From positions 38,469 through 102,468 of the forward strand of contig NZ_JAHHZM010000017.1 in the NCBI RefSeq assembly GCF_018642165.1: a stretch of DNA of 64,000 bases, in the 5' to 3' direction. The notes below the pieces were generated by a model that saw nothing but the letters and a program-made list of their open reading frames with translations, did not search any database and was not told where the DNA came from. Shown here piece after piece: positions 16,215-26,078 of the stretch. Made by a program: the position numbers and the translations under genes. The number at the start of each line of letters is the position of its first letter. The stretch's first letter is position 1. Source of the stretch: Echinicola shivajiensis (GTDB lineage Bacteria; Bacteroidota; Bacteroidia; Cytophagales; Cyclobacteriaceae).

Positions 16215-17402
16215 ATGAATACTAAGCCCAATATTTCTTTTGAAAACACAGAAATAGCTTTTGCGTCCAGGACGGATGTAGAGCTCAGAAAAATGTATCT
16301 TATTTTTGCCGTCATGGACAGTAATATGGCTGTGAAGCTGGGGACTAGCCTAGCAGATGTAGCATTTAAGCTGAGGTTGCCGGTAAAGGGGATCATGAAA
16401 AAAACAATGTTCGGCCACTTTTGTGGAGGAGAGAGCATTGATGATTGTAAAAAGTCCATCAAGGAGTTAGAGCAATATGGAATAGGTACTATTCTGGATT
16501 ACTCTGTTGAGGGGAAAGGGACAGAAAAAAGTTATGATTTTACACGTGATGAAATCCTCAGTACCATTAGGAGGTCTGCTGGAGCAAAGGAAATACCTTT
16601 CACGGTGTTCAAGGTAACTGGTTTAGGATCCTCCAAGATTATGACCAAGGTACAGGAAGGTAAGGAACTTTCTGATAAGGAAGCTATGGCTTTTGAAAAA
16701 ACAAAGGCCAGGGTAGACAGTTTATGCAAAGCTGCCCATGAATATGATGTAAGGATCATGATTGATGGGGAAGAGAGTTGGTTTCAAGATGTGATTGATG
16801 AAATGGCTTACGAGGCGATGGAAAAGTATAATCGTGAAAAAGCCATTGTCTATAACACCTACCAAATGTATCGTAAGGATATGTTGGGGCTTTTAAAGAA
16901 AGCTTATGCTGAGGCAGAAGAGAGAGGTTATTATATAGGGGCCAAATTGGTAAGGGGTGCTTATATGGAGAAAGAAAGAGACAGAGCTGAAGATAAAGGT
17001 TACCCAAGTCCAATCAACGATACCAAGGAGGATTCAGATAATTCCTATAATGATGCGCTTAAATTCTGTATGGAAAATAAGCAGGGGATTTATTTGGTAA
17101 GCGGTTCCCACAATGAATTGAGTAATATCATTTTGACAGAGCTCATGAATTTGCATGGTGTTAAACCATCTGATGATAGGGTGTTTTTCGCTCAGCTTTA
17201 CGGTATGAGTGATAATATCTCCTATAATTTGGCTTTTGCAGGATACAATGTGGCTAAATATGTGCCTTATGGTCCTGTGGAAAAAGTAATGCCTTATCTA
17301 TATAGAAGAGCTGCAGAAAACACCAGTGTTTCTGGACAGAGCAGTAGAGAGTTTGAATTGATAAAAAAAGAAATGGCGCGAAGAGCATCCATTAAAAAAT
17401 AA
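16215..17402 (+). CDS. Proline dehydrogenase
   Basis: This 395-residue flavoenzyme oxidises proline to pyrroline-5-carboxylate. It is the single-function form, not a PutA fusion. Visible family features are DAGE-like [11 protein letters not shown] (about residue 178), the substrate/FAD-binding [14 protein letters not shown] (about 243), [15 protein letters not shown], and the C-terminal [12 protein letters not shown], whose paired Arg residues bind the proline carboxylate. The ATG at 16215 follows a perfect -7 element and gives a very short leader. lysS starts 20 bases after its stop, so the two probably share a transcript. The P5C dehydrogenase partner is not in the window. Confidence 0.9.
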   Translation: MNTKPNISFENTEIAFASRTDVELRKMYLIFAVMDSNMAVKLGTSLADVAFKLRLPVKGIMKKTMFGHFCGGESIDDCKKSIKELEQYGIGTILDYSVEGKGTEKSYDFTRDEILSTIRRSAGAKEIPFTVFKVTGLGSSKIMTKVQEGKELSDKEAMAFEKTKARVDSLCKAAHEYDVRIMIDGEESWFQDVIDEMAYEAMEKYNREKAIVYNTYQMYRKDMLGLLKKAYAEAEERGYYIGAKLVRGAYMEKERDRAEDKGYPSPINDTKEDSDNSYNDALKFCMENKQGIYLVSGSHNELSNIILTELMNLHGVKPSDDRVFFAQLYGMSDNISYNLAFAGYNVAKYVPYGPVEKVMPYLYRRAAENTSVSGQSSREFELIKKEMARRASIKK

Positions 17403-17422
17403 AAATAAATATATCCAAGTCT

Positions 17423-19141
17423 ATGCAATTACTGAGCGAACAAGAGATAGAAAGAAGAAAAGACAGGGAAGCCTTGATAAAGCTGGGGGTAGACCCATAT
17501 CCTGCTGTTAAGTTTCCTGTAAATGTCACTTCTAAGGACATCCATAAAAATTATGAAAATAATAAAAATGACTATAAGGATGTTTCTATAGCTGGTCGTT
17601 TGATGAGCAGAAGGATTATGGGGTCAGCGTCATTTGCTGAAATCCAGGATGCTTCAGGGAGATTACAGATTTATGTGAGAAGGGATGATATTTGTCAGGG
17701 TGAAGACAAAACCTTTTATAATACTGTTTTTAAAAAGCTCTTGGGAATTGGAGACTTTATAGGAGTAAAAGGATATATTTTTACTACTCAGACAGGTGAG
17801 ATTTCACTTCATGTGACTGAACTTACTTTGCTTTCTAAGTCAGTTAAGCCACTACCGGTGGTGAAGAGAGATGAGCAAGGTAATGTATTTGATGGGTTTA
17901 CTGATCCTGAATTGAGGTATCGTCAACGTTACGTAGACTTGACCGTTAACCCTGAAGTGAAGAACACCTTCATTACCAGGTCTAAAATTATTTCCAATAT
18001 GAGGAGATATTTTGATGACCATGGTTGGTTAGAAGTGGAGACGCCGATTTTGCAAGCTGTACATGGTGGTGCAGCAGCAAGGCCATTCGGAACTCACCAT
18101 AATTCCTTGGATATGCCTTTATATTTAAGGATTGCCAATGAGCTTTATTTGAAGCGTTTGATCGTAGGTGGTTTTGATGGTGTATATGAGTTCGGAAAAA
18201 TGTTCCGTAATGAAGGAATGGACAGAACCCATAATCCAGAGTTCACTTCAATGGAGATCTATGTTGCCTATAAGGACTATATATGGATGATGGAAATGGT
18301 AGAGGATCTTTTGGAGAAAGTTACCCTTTCTGTTCATGAAAGTTCTAAAGTGAAGGTTGGAGAAAATGTGATCGATTTTGCGGGGCCTTATAGAAGGTTG
18401 ACCATGTTTGATTCCATCAAGGAATATGCTGGAGTTGACGTTAGCAAAATGAATGAAGCGGAATTACGTCAGGTATGTGCCGATATGGGGATTGAGGTAG
18501 ATGATACCATGGGTAAAGGTAAGTTGATCGATGAGATTTTTGGAGAGAAGGTAGAGGCTAATTTGATCCAGCCAACATATATCACTGATTACCCAATTGA
18601 AATGACTCCATTGGCCAAGAAGCACAGAACTGAAGAAGGCTTGGTAGAGAGATTTGAGCTGTTTGTAAATGGTAAGGAAATTGCCAATGCCTACACAGAG
18701 CTTAATGATCCTATTGATCAAAGGGAGCGATTTGAAGATCAGTTGAAGCTGGCGGAAAGAGGGGATGATGAAGCGATGGCCATGGATGAGGATTTCTTGA
18801 GATCTTTGGAATATGGTATGCCTCCTACATCAGGTTTGGGAATCGGAATTGACCGATTGACAATGTTGCTTACTAATAAATCAACCATTCAGGAGGTGCT
18901 GTTCTTCCCTCAAATGAGACCAGAGAAGAAAGTGAAGATTGCCACAGATGAGGATTTCGTAGCACTAGGAATTGACCCTGAATTGGTTCCAGCCATTCGT
19001 GATCTAAATATTCATACCATTGATCAACTTAAGGAACAAGATGTCAATAAGTTATTCAATGATGTGTGTGGAAGAAGGAAAAAACTGAAGTTAAAAGCCA
19101 ATAATCCTAGCAAGGAGGATGTAGCCAGCTGGCTGGCTTAA
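17423..19141 (+). CDS. lysS: Lysyl-tRNA synthetase (class II) with C-terminal extension
   Basis: This enzyme charges tRNA-Lys. The N-terminal OB-fold anticodon-binding domain (about residues 55-155) contains [14 protein letters not shown] [21 protein letters not shown]. Class II motif 1 lies near 190 ([18 protein letters not shown]), motif 2 has [14 protein letters not shown], and motif 3 has [12 protein letters not shown] near 475. At 572 residues it is about 65-70 longer than E. coli LysS. The extra C-terminal part (about 505-572) contains [18 protein letters not shown] and INTIDQL-like [10 protein letters not shown], resembling a small helix-hairpin-helix domain. A terminator follows at 19168. 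Confidence 0.95.
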   Translation: MQLLSEQEIERRKDREALIKLGVDPYPAVKFPVNVTSKDIHKNYENNKNDYKDVSIAGRLMSRRIMGSASFAEIQDASGRLQIYVRRDDICQGEDKTFYNTVFKKLLGIGDFIGVKGYIFTTQTGEISLHVTELTLLSKSVKPLPVVKRDEQGNVFDGFTDPELRYRQRYVDLTVNPEVKNTFITRSKIISNMRRYFDDHGWLEVETPILQAVHGGAAARPFGTHHNSLDMPLYLRIANELYLKRLIVGGFDGVYEFGKMFRNEGMDRTHNPEFTSMEIYVAYKDYIWMMEMVEDLLEKVTLSVHESSKVKVGENVIDFAGPYRRLTMFDSIKEYAGVDVSKMNEAELRQVCADMGIEVDDTMGKGKLIDEIFGEKVEANLIQPTYITDYPIEMTPLAKKHRTEEGLVERFELFVNGKEIANAYTELNDPIDQRERFEDQLKLAERGDDEAMAMDEDFLRSLEYGMPPTSGLGIGIDRLTMLLTNKSTIQEVLFFPQMRPEKKVKIATDEDFVALGIDPELVPAIRDLNIHTIDQLKEQDVNKLFNDVCGRRKKLKLKANNPSKEDVASWLA

Positions 19142-19167
19142 TTAACAGTTGAATATATTAAACAGAG

Positions 19168-19196
19168 AACCGAGCCTTAGCTGCTCGGTTTTTTTA
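19168..19196 (+). terminator. Terminator after lysS
   Basis: An 8-base-pair stem AACCGAGC / GCTCGGTT with a short loop is followed by a run of T residues. Confidence 0.85.
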
Positions 19197-19349
19197 TGTC
19201 CAATTTTTAGAGAGGGCTGTATTATTTATAGAAAAGAGAGATAGGATTTATATTTGATTACCGTATTGATAAAAATCACGAGTGTTTTTTTCTCTTTTAT
19301 TAAATAAGAAGTTATATTATTAATTGATTTACAATATGTTTCTTCGAAA

Positions 19350-20567
19350 ATGATTGATTTAAGAATAAATTCGGAATTTGGCACTTTGAAGGCAGTGTTG
19401 ATGCACAGGCCTGGTAAGGAAATTGATAGGTTGACACCTTATAATAAGGAGCTTTTATTGTTTGAAGATGTTCCTTATTTGGAGGCCATGCAGTTGGAGC
19501 ATGATTATTTTACCAATATAATCAAGCAGACAACAGGAGCAAAGGTTTTAGGGCTTCATGAGCTTTTAATGGAGACTATGGCTGATGAAAAGGTGCTTTA
19601 TAATATGATGGAAGAAGCACTGAGTTTTTCCAGGCTTTCCCAGTATACAGAAAGTATTTTGGGTAGACTATCTACTTCTGAATGTGCCACAGCTCTTATT
19701 GCTGGGATCAAGGTTCATGAGCTCAAAAGAAAAATCACCAAACTACCTTTGGAAGACTTGATGGATTTTGCCTTTATTATTCCACCCTGTCCAAATCTAT
19801 ATTTCCAGCGTGACCCTGCAGCTTTGACACCTGGGGGCATGATTTTTTCTAGTATGAAAATGGAAGGAAGGCAGAGGGAGGCTAATGTCATTCGGGCTAT
19901 TTTTGAAAATCACCTAGAGTTTAAAGATAAGGTCAATAAGATTTATCCTATTGACGGGCATAATACTCCTGCTTGTATTGAGGGGGGGGACGTGATTGTT
20001 TTATCCAAAAAAGCAGTAGCCATAGGCAACTCTGAACGAACAGATGAAAAAGCTATTTACCATGTAGCGAAGTCACTTTTGTCAGAGGGGACAGTGGAAA
20101 GGGTTTATGAGGTGCATCTTCCCAAGCAAAGAAATTTCATGCACTTGGATACCGTTTTCACCGTGCTTGACGAAAACTTAGTTCTAACCTATCCGGATGC
20201 TTTGGAGGCCGTACTTAAAACTTCCTTGTATACCTTAAAGAGTAATGACGGGGATCAGGTTCATATCAAGCGGACTGTGTTGAAAGAGTCTTTACTGACG
20301 GTTTTGGAAAAAGAGATTCCTTATTTGGAAATTATCCATATGGGCAATGGCAATAAGGATTATGCCTTGCGTGAGCAATGGTATGATGGGGCCAATGTTT
20401 TTGCAATTGGGCCAAGAAAGGTTATTTCTTATCGCAGAAATAAACATACCAACAGGGCTTTGAGAGATGCAGGGGTGGAGGTTTTGGATATACCTTCTTC
20501 TGAACTGTCCAGAGGCCTTGGTGGACCAAGGTGTATGACCATGCCACTTAGTAGAGCTAAAATTTAA
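19350..20567 (+). CDS. arcA: Arginine deiminase-type enzyme
   Basis: This 405-residue protein matches arginine deiminase, which hydrolyses arginine to citrulline and ammonia. It starts with EFGTLKAVLMHRPGKEIDRLTP, given here by the key pattern FGTLKAVLMHRPG. The catalytic parts are visible: LYFQRDP (Asp), ACIEGGDVIVL, FMHLDTVFT (His) and the C-terminal GGPRCMTMPLSR, whose Cys is the nucleophile. Length matches the family (about 400-410). The usual partners, ornithine carbamoyltransferase, carbamate kinase and an arginine/ornithine antiporter, are absent. A full ATP-yielding pathway cannot be claimed from this locus. The 208-base gap upstream after the lysS terminator shows no clear two-part promoter. 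Confidence 0.88.
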   Translation: MIDLRINSEFGTLKAVLMHRPGKEIDRLTPYNKELLLFEDVPYLEAMQLEHDYFTNIIKQTTGAKVLGLHELLMETMADEKVLYNMMEEALSFSRLSQYTESILGRLSTSECATALIAGIKVHELKRKITKLPLEDLMDFAFIIPPCPNLYFQRDPAALTPGGMIFSSMKMEGRQREANVIRAIFENHLEFKDKVNKIYPIDGHNTPACIEGGDVIVLSKKAVAIGNSERTDEKAIYHVAKSLLSEGTVERVYEVHLPKQRNFMHLDTVFTVLDENLVLTYPDALEAVLKTSLYTLKSNDGDQVHIKRTVLKESLLTVLEKEIPYLEIIHMGNGNKDYALREQWYDGANVFAIGPRKVISYRRNKHTNRALRDAGVEVLDIPSSELSRGLGGPRCMTMPLSRAKI

Positions 20568-20585
20568 GACAGAATATCTAGTTGC

Positions 20586-23342
20586 TTATTGGTCGAAGAA
20601 GGATCTTCTCCTAGATACTTTTAAGTCTTGAAGGATACTGGCTTTGACCCTGATATCAATGCTGTAGCTGGTAAAAGTACCGAAAGGAATCCAGCTTACG
20701 TTCATTTGCCAGCAGTGTAGATCTCTCGCAATTCCTATCATGGATTGCGTGATCTTGCTGGTGGAAATGTCATATCCTGTATTGAAGTTAACCTTCCACT
20801 TCTCTGAAAAGCTCACATCACCAGAAAGGTTTATTGCCTGCGTGATATTGGTGTTACCGGTTCTGTCACTTTTGCTATAGCTAAGGTTGTAGCTGTAGTT
20901 GATATTCCAAGGAATGCTCCAATCTATATATTGACTTGGGTCATTTGAAATCCGATTGATTTCATTTTCAACAAAGTCATTCAACTGTCCGCCCTGTTCC
21001 AGAAATTCATTGGTAAGGTCTTCCCTTGTGTCTGCTGGAGTTTTTTCTACACCTCTTGGATTATAACTGCCATTTAAATTTAAGTTGGCTCGACTAATGG
21101 AACCGATTCCTTGACCGTTATTCCAAGCATATTCATTGATCTTACGGGTAAGGGTGTTACCATCATTGTCCAAGTAGGTCGTAGTAGCATAAGGGTTTAG
21201 TGTAGCAGAAATAGCTACTGAGATTTTATTGTCAAAGAAGGAGGTCCTTGTGCTCATATTAATTGGAGCGAGCTGGAATGAGTCTGCTACAAAATTATAA
21301 CTGGTCGAAAGGTTAAGCGATTGCAGTAGGGGGAATTTTTTGCTTTCAGCCTCAGTGCTGTCATTTTCTACTTTTTTCTTTCCTTCAAGGGTATTTCTAA
21401 TAGAAACGTTCAAGGACCTGGATTCACCTCTAGGAGCACCTCCATAAAGGAAACCTTGGAATCTGCTATATAATTGTTCGTTTCCTTCTTCATCCACCTG
21501 AACACTTTGGTAATAACCATATTTTGGATCTGAGAAGTCTGGAGTAAAGGACATACCTATAGTAGGCTGAATATGGTGCCTAATAGCTTCAAGATTGGAT
21601 TTGCCACCAAATGTGTAAAACCCATAAATATTAGTAGCCATATTAAAAGAAGTACTGTAATGGCCTACACGGCTGAAGCCTTTTTCCAATATCCTGTCAA
21701 CCCTTTCTTCAGGTGCATTGTAAAAATAGTTGATCCTATCAAAGTACCAAAGCTCATTATAATTGAAACTGGCAGTACCTGTGAAATATTTAAATAGGGT
21801 GAAATTGGAAGATACTGGTATCGTATGCCTGAAGCCATTTTCAGCCTGCTTCATTAATTTAGGAAGATTGGCCCAAGTAAATGGGATAATATCTGGATTG
21901 GTGTTTTCATCCAAAACCTCGTCTTGTAAGGACTCCTGCTCCACACCTAGCTGTTGGACTACTTTGTTGTTGATGGAATTTTGGGCATTAAAGTTCCATG
22001 CAAAGTTCAGTGTTTTTAAAGGTTCAAATTTTGAGTTCCTGAACGGCGTTTGACGGTTCATGTTTACAGAAATATCAGGAAGGATCAAGCGTACTTCTTC
22101 AGTACGAACATTTTGGGAGTGCCTTAAATTGGCCGACATACTGAAGGGAGTTCCTGTAAATGTTTTGCTATATGAAATATTGGAAGTGAATTCAGAGTTG
22201 GTGTTTCTCATATAGTTATTAGGATTGACCACCAGATTGTTATAGTTGGTTGAGCCAGCATTTACTGAAGCTGAGAACCTGGAGTTTCCCCGTGATTCGG
22301 GGCTGTGGCTCCAGTTGACCCACAAGGTGGTATAATCCAATGGTGTTTCATCCGTTTCAGGACTTCTAAACTGTTGGAAATCGATATTGAAACCTCCGTT
22401 AAAACGGTATCTTTTCTTGTAAACTGTGGCGGCTTTTACTCCGTAGCCTCCTTTGGAGAATATCTCTCCAGTAAGCCTGGAGTGGATATAATCATTAAAG
22501 GCAAAGTAGTAGCCAAAATCCCTTAAGAAGAAACCTCTACGTCTTTCTTCTCCATATGAAGGGATAATAATTCCAGAAACTTGCTCCTCTTTTTGATCAG
22601 GTATAAAACCAAATGGCAGACCCGCAGGCGTAGGAATTCCATTAAAATAGAAATTGAATGGTCCGGATATGGTTTGCTTTCCGCTTACTGATTTGATTTT
22701 ATTGGATGAAATATGCCAGTGTGGCTCAGCTAAATTACAGGTGGTATAATAGCCATGGCTAAGGTATACATTGCCCTCATCGTCTTTTTTGACTATTTCT
22801 CCACGTAATAGTCCATCCTGTTGTTCGGTGACAACATCCGAAATAATGGCCTTGCGCGTTTTGAAATTGTAGCGCATGTCCTTCCGGATTTCATATGAGC
22901 TGTTTCCTTCTTTGAACAAGGGACTTCCCTGTACTGCCCCTGTGGAATCCTTGACACCTGAGGCGTAAAGTTCGTTGGTTTCCCAGTTGATCTCGATATA
23001 GTCTGCATCCAGTCGGATATTGCCATATTCGAACCAAGCCTGGTTGTATAGGTAAACCTTTTTTTGCGTGAAATCAGAAAGTATGCTGTCTTGGGCAGCG
23101 TATTTTATTGTAGTTTGGATATCCCCTTTGGGCACAACCTTTGTAGTGTCAGTTATGGGGATAGTGTCGTTCAAAGCGAGACTATCCACTAAAATAGGAG
23201 GGATGGTATCAGAAATTGGCGTAAGATCTGGTGCTATAATTTCTTTTTCCTTGGGCCTCTTTTGCGTCCTTTGCGCGAAAGAGCAGTGTAGAGAAATTAT
23301 AATTAAGATGAAGGAAAGATAGGCTACCTTAATATTCTGCAC
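20586..23342 (-). CDS. lptD: Outer-membrane LPS assembly protein LptD homologue
   Basis: This 918-residue protein has a signal peptide (about 1-23, ending HCSFAQ). A Pro-rich stretch and an OstA/LptA-like periplasmic domain follow (about 75-230: KKVYLYNQAWFEYGNIRLDADYIEI region, key pattern LDADYIEINWETNELYASG). A long beta-barrel comes next, rich in alternating aromatic residues. It fits the Bacteroidota form of LptD, which inserts LPS into the outer leaflet. The start is a GTG at 23342, as no ATG fits before the signal peptide. It is divergent from amiC (64 bases apart), another envelope gene. The family call rests on domain order and the N-terminal motif; no LptE is nearby. Confidence 0.82.
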   Translation of the reverse strand: MQNIKVAYLSFILIIISLHCSFAQRTQKRPKEKEIIAPDLTPISDTIPPILVDSLALNDTIPITDTTKVVPKGDIQTTIKYAAQDSILSDFTQKKVYLYNQAWFEYGNIRLDADYIEINWETNELYASGVKDSTGAVQGSPLFKEGNSSYEIRKDMRYNFKTRKAIISDVVTEQQDGLLRGEIVKKDDEGNVYLSHGYYTTCNLAEPHWHISSNKIKSVSGKQTISGPFNFYFNGIPTPAGLPFGFIPDQKEEQVSGIIIPSYGEERRRGFFLRDFGYYFAFNDYIHSRLTGEIFSKGGYGVKAATVYKKRYRFNGGFNIDFQQFRSPETDETPLDYTTLWVNWSHSPESRGNSRFSASVNAGSTNYNNLVVNPNNYMRNTNSEFTSNISYSKTFTGTPFSMSANLRHSQNVRTEEVRLILPDISVNMNRQTPFRNSKFEPLKTLNFAWNFNAQNSINNKVVQQLGVEQESLQDEVLDENTNPDIIPFTWANLPKLMKQAENGFRHTIPVSSNFTLFKYFTGTASFNYNELWYFDRINYFYNAPEERVDRILEKGFSRVGHYSTSFNMATNIYGFYTFGGKSNLEAIRHHIQPTIGMSFTPDFSDPKYGYYQSVQVDEEGNEQLYSRFQGFLYGGAPRGESRSLNVSIRNTLEGKKKVENDSTEAESKKFPLLQSLNLSTSYNFVADSFQLAPINMSTRTSFFDNKISVAISATLNPYATTTYLDNDGNTLTRKINEYAWNNGQGIGSISRANLNLNGSYNPRGVEKTPADTREDLTNEFLEQGGQLNDFVENEINRISNDPSQYIDWSIPWNINYSYNLSYSKSDRTGNTNITQAINLSGDVSFSEKWKVNFNTGYDISTSKITQSMIGIARDLHCWQMNVSWIPFGTFTSYSIDIRVKASILQDLKVSRRRSFFDQ

Positions 23343-23406
23343 CGATTTACTTCTATTTACTTCAAAAATTTATAAATTTTGCGTAAAGTTAACGTTATTA
23401 ATCTTT

Positions 23407-24207
23407 ATGAAACCAAGGACTGCTAAAAATGTTGTAATAATTTCTTTCTTGACCTTAGTATCATTCCTAACTGCCTTTTCTCCAGCAGGCGAACGGGAGC
23501 GGGAGTTTAGACTCAGGAGGATAGTAATTGATGCGGGGCATGGTGGAAAAGACCCTGGCACCAGTGGAAGGACCTCAAGGGAAAAGGATGTGGCCTTGTC
23601 CATTGCATTAAAAGTGGGTGATTATATAGAAAAGAATCTGCCTGATGTGGAAGTAATTTACACCCGAAAAACCGATGTTTTTATAGAGTTAAAAGAACGT
23701 GCCAATATCGCCAACAGGAATAAAGCGGATTTGTTTGTTTCCATTCACTGTAATGCTGTTAGAGGTTCCAATGCCTACGGTACCGAAACTTATGTGATGG
23801 GGGCCAATCATTTTGAACGAAATTTTGATGTGGTAAAGAGAGAAAATGCGGTGATCCTAATGGAAGATGGCTATAAGGAGAATTATGAAGGTTTTGAACC
23901 TAACTCGCCTGAATCCTATATGATGTTTAACTTGATGCAGAAAGCCTATTTTGCGAATAGCCTTTCTTTGGCGCAGAAAGTGGAGCGTGATTTTAAAACT
24001 CGTCTAAATAGGCACAGTAGAGGTGTGAAGCAATTGCCTCTTTATGTGTTGTGGACGACCAGTATGCCGAGTATATTGATCGAAACAGGCTTCTTGTCGA
24101 ATTCGAATGAAGAAAAGTATTTGAATAGTAAAAACGGGCAGGTTTATCTAGCCTCTGCAATTTATAGGTCCATTAAGGCATATAAGCAGGAAATAGAGGC
24201 GATATGA
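23407..24207 (+). CDS. N-acetylmuramoyl-L-alanine amidase (AmiC-type)
   Basis: This 266-residue zinc amidase cleaves the amide bond between N-acetylmuramic acid and L-alanine in peptidoglycan. A signal peptide occupies about residues 1-27. The Amidase_3 zinc ligands are visible in VIDAGHGGKDPG (His), GTETYVMG (Glu) and VSIHCNAV (His). The catalytic Glu is in LIETGFLSN near residue 220. There is no cell-wall-binding repeat, so this is a minimal form, probably used in septum splitting. It is divergent from lptD and ends at a terminator with a GAAA tetraloop. Confidence 0.93.
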   Translation: MKPRTAKNVVIISFLTLVSFLTAFSPAGEREREFRLRRIVIDAGHGGKDPGTSGRTSREKDVALSIALKVGDYIEKNLPDVEVIYTRKTDVFIELKERANIANRNKADLFVSIHCNAVRGSNAYGTETYVMGANHFERNFDVVKRENAVILMEDGYKENYEGFEPNSPESYMMFNLMQKAYFANSLSLAQKVERDFKTRLNRHSRGVKQLPLYVLWTTSMPSILIETGFLSNSNEEKYLNSKNGQVYLASAIYRSIKAYKQEIEAI

Positions 24208-24236
24208 TTTGTCCTGTTGTTTAATGAATCATTTAC

Positions 24237-24264
24237 AAACCGATCAGAAATGGTCGGTTTTTTG
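24237..24264 (+). terminator. Terminator after the amidase gene
   Basis: The stem AAACCGATCA / TGGTCGGTTT (one G-T wobble) is closed by a GAAA tetraloop and followed by TTTTGTTTTG. Confidence 0.85.
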
Positions 24265-24385
24265 TTTTGTGCCAATGGAGAATACATAAAATCATTTGAT
24301 TTTTTCTATATTGAGATAAGGACTTTTTGGAAAAATAGTCAATGATTTTGTGTCAATTAGAATGTTTGAATCAGAATAATAACCC

Positions 24386-26011
24386 ATGGATAAAACCAAT
24401 ACCAATCAAGAAAAACATTTGTCTCTAGTAAAGGAACTGCAGGAAAAAATCAAGCAGGTAAAGCTAGGGGGCGGAGAAAAGAGGATAGCCAAGGAACATG
24501 CAAAGGGGAAGCTGACAGCTAGAGAGAGAATCGATTATTTATTGGATGAGGGAGTCCATTTTTTGGAAGTAGGAGCTTTGGCAGCAGACGGGATGTATGA
24601 GGAAGAAGGTGGCTGTCCTTCAGCAGGGGTTATCACTGGTATCGGGCAAGTGAGCGGTAGAATGTGTGTGATAGTGGCCAATGACGCGACCGTCAAAGCA
24701 GGTGCATGGTTTCCCATGACGGCAAAAAAGAATCTACGTGCGCAGGAAATAGCCATGGAAAACAGATTGCCCATAATATATTTAGTGGATAGTGCAGGTG
24801 TGTTTTTGCCCAAGCAAAATGAGATTTTTCCTGATAAGGAGCATTTTGGAAGGCAGTTTAGAAACAATGCGAAAATGTCTTCCATGGGAATAGTGCAGAT
24901 TGCGGCTATCATGGGGAGTTGTGTGGCAGGAGGAGCATATTTGCCCATAATGTCCGATGAGGCAATGATTGTTGATAAAACTGGTTCCATCTTTTTGGCA
25001 GGGTCTTATCTGGTGAAAGCGGCGATAGGAGAGACTGTAGACAATGAAACATTGGGTGGAGCTACGACCCATTGTGAGATCTCTGGTGTTACCGATAACA
25101 AATATGGAGATGATAAAGATTGCCTGGAGGCTATCAAGGGGATTTTCAGTACACTAGGGGCTAATGATAAAGCTGGTTTTGACAAAGTGGAAGCCAAGGG
25201 ACCAAGCAAGAGCATTGAAGAACTATTTGAGATTTTTCCAACAGATAGGGTGAAACCATATGACATGCATGAAGTTCTGGACTGTCTAATAGATGCTGGC
25301 AGTTTTGATGAATACAAGCCCGGATTTGGTCAGACCTTAGTTTGTGGAACAGCTAGAATTGAAGGTTGGGCTGTCGGCATCATTGCAAATCAGCGAAAAA
25401 TGGTCAAGACCAAAAAGGGAGAAATGCAGATGGGTGGAGTGATCTATTCAGATTCTGCCGATAAAGCAGCTAGATTTATCATGAACTGCAACCAGCGAAA
25501 AATCCCTTTATTATTCATTCAGGATGTGAGTGGTTTTATGGTGGGCAGCAGGGCTGAGCATGGCGGAATTATTAAGGATGGCGCCAAAATGGTCAATGCT
25601 ATGGCCAATTCTGTTGTTCCTAAATTTACTTTGATTATTGGGAATTCCTATGGTGCGGGGAATTATGCCATGTGTGGGAAAGCCTATGATCCCAGGTTGA
25701 TTTTTAGCTGGCCAACAGCTCAAATGGCCGTGATGAGTGGGGCTTCCGCTGCAAAAACCCTCTTGCAGATCAAAGTGGCCTCATTGAAAAAAGCAGGAAA
25801 AGAAATAAGCAAGGAAGAAGAGGCCAAATTATTAAAGGAGATAACCGATAAATACAATGAGGAGCTAAGTCCTTATTATGCAGCTGCTCGATTGTGGGTA
25901 GATGGAGTTATTCACCCAAAAAATACCCGATCTATGATTGCAAAAGGAATCGATGCTGCCAATCATGCTCCAATTACAGAGCGATTTAATGTAGGAGTTA
26001 TTCAAACTTGA
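24386..26011 (+). CDS. Acyl-CoA carboxylase beta subunit (methylcrotonyl-CoA type)
   Basis: This 541-residue carboxyltransferase moves carboxyl from biotin to an acyl-CoA. The N-terminal KLTARERIDYLLDEG motif (about 47-61) is typical. Two crotonase-like halves follow, with AGVITGIGQVSGR, GGAYLPIMSDEA and, in the second half, QDVSGFMVGSRAEHGGI and GNSYGAGNYAMCG. The sequence EEEGGCPSAGVITG and the FLPKQNEIFPDKEHFG region resemble methylcrotonyl-CoA carboxylase (leucine degradation) more than propionyl-CoA carboxylase, but substrate is an inference. The biotin-carrying alpha subunit is not adjacent. Confidence 0.88.
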   Translation: MDKTNTNQEKHLSLVKELQEKIKQVKLGGGEKRIAKEHAKGKLTARERIDYLLDEGVHFLEVGALAADGMYEEEGGCPSAGVITGIGQVSGRMCVIVANDATVKAGAWFPMTAKKNLRAQEIAMENRLPIIYLVDSAGVFLPKQNEIFPDKEHFGRQFRNNAKMSSMGIVQIAAIMGSCVAGGAYLPIMSDEAMIVDKTGSIFLAGSYLVKAAIGETVDNETLGGATTHCEISGVTDNKYGDDKDCLEAIKGIFSTLGANDKAGFDKVEAKGPSKSIEELFEIFPTDRVKPYDMHEVLDCLIDAGSFDEYKPGFGQTLVCGTARIEGWAVGIIANQRKMVKTKKGEMQMGGVIYSDSADKAARFIMNCNQRKIPLLFIQDVSGFMVGSRAEHGGIIKDGAKMVNAMANSVVPKFTLIIGNSYGAGNYAMCGKAYDPRLIFSWPTAQMAVMSGASAAKTLLQIKVASLKKAGKEISKEEEAKLLKEITDKYNEELSPYYAAARLWVDGVIHPKNTRSMIAKGIDAANHAPITERFNVGVIQT

Positions 26012-26078
26012 TCGTAAATTTGGGCGTAAATTAAAGTATAAATATCCCTAAGATATAACGTCCCACTATAGAGCGGTT

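Noticed and set aside
16058..16462. A 134-codon minus-strand frame over the start of proline dehydrogenase
   Set aside because: It is antisense to a well-supported enzyme gene and matches no family.
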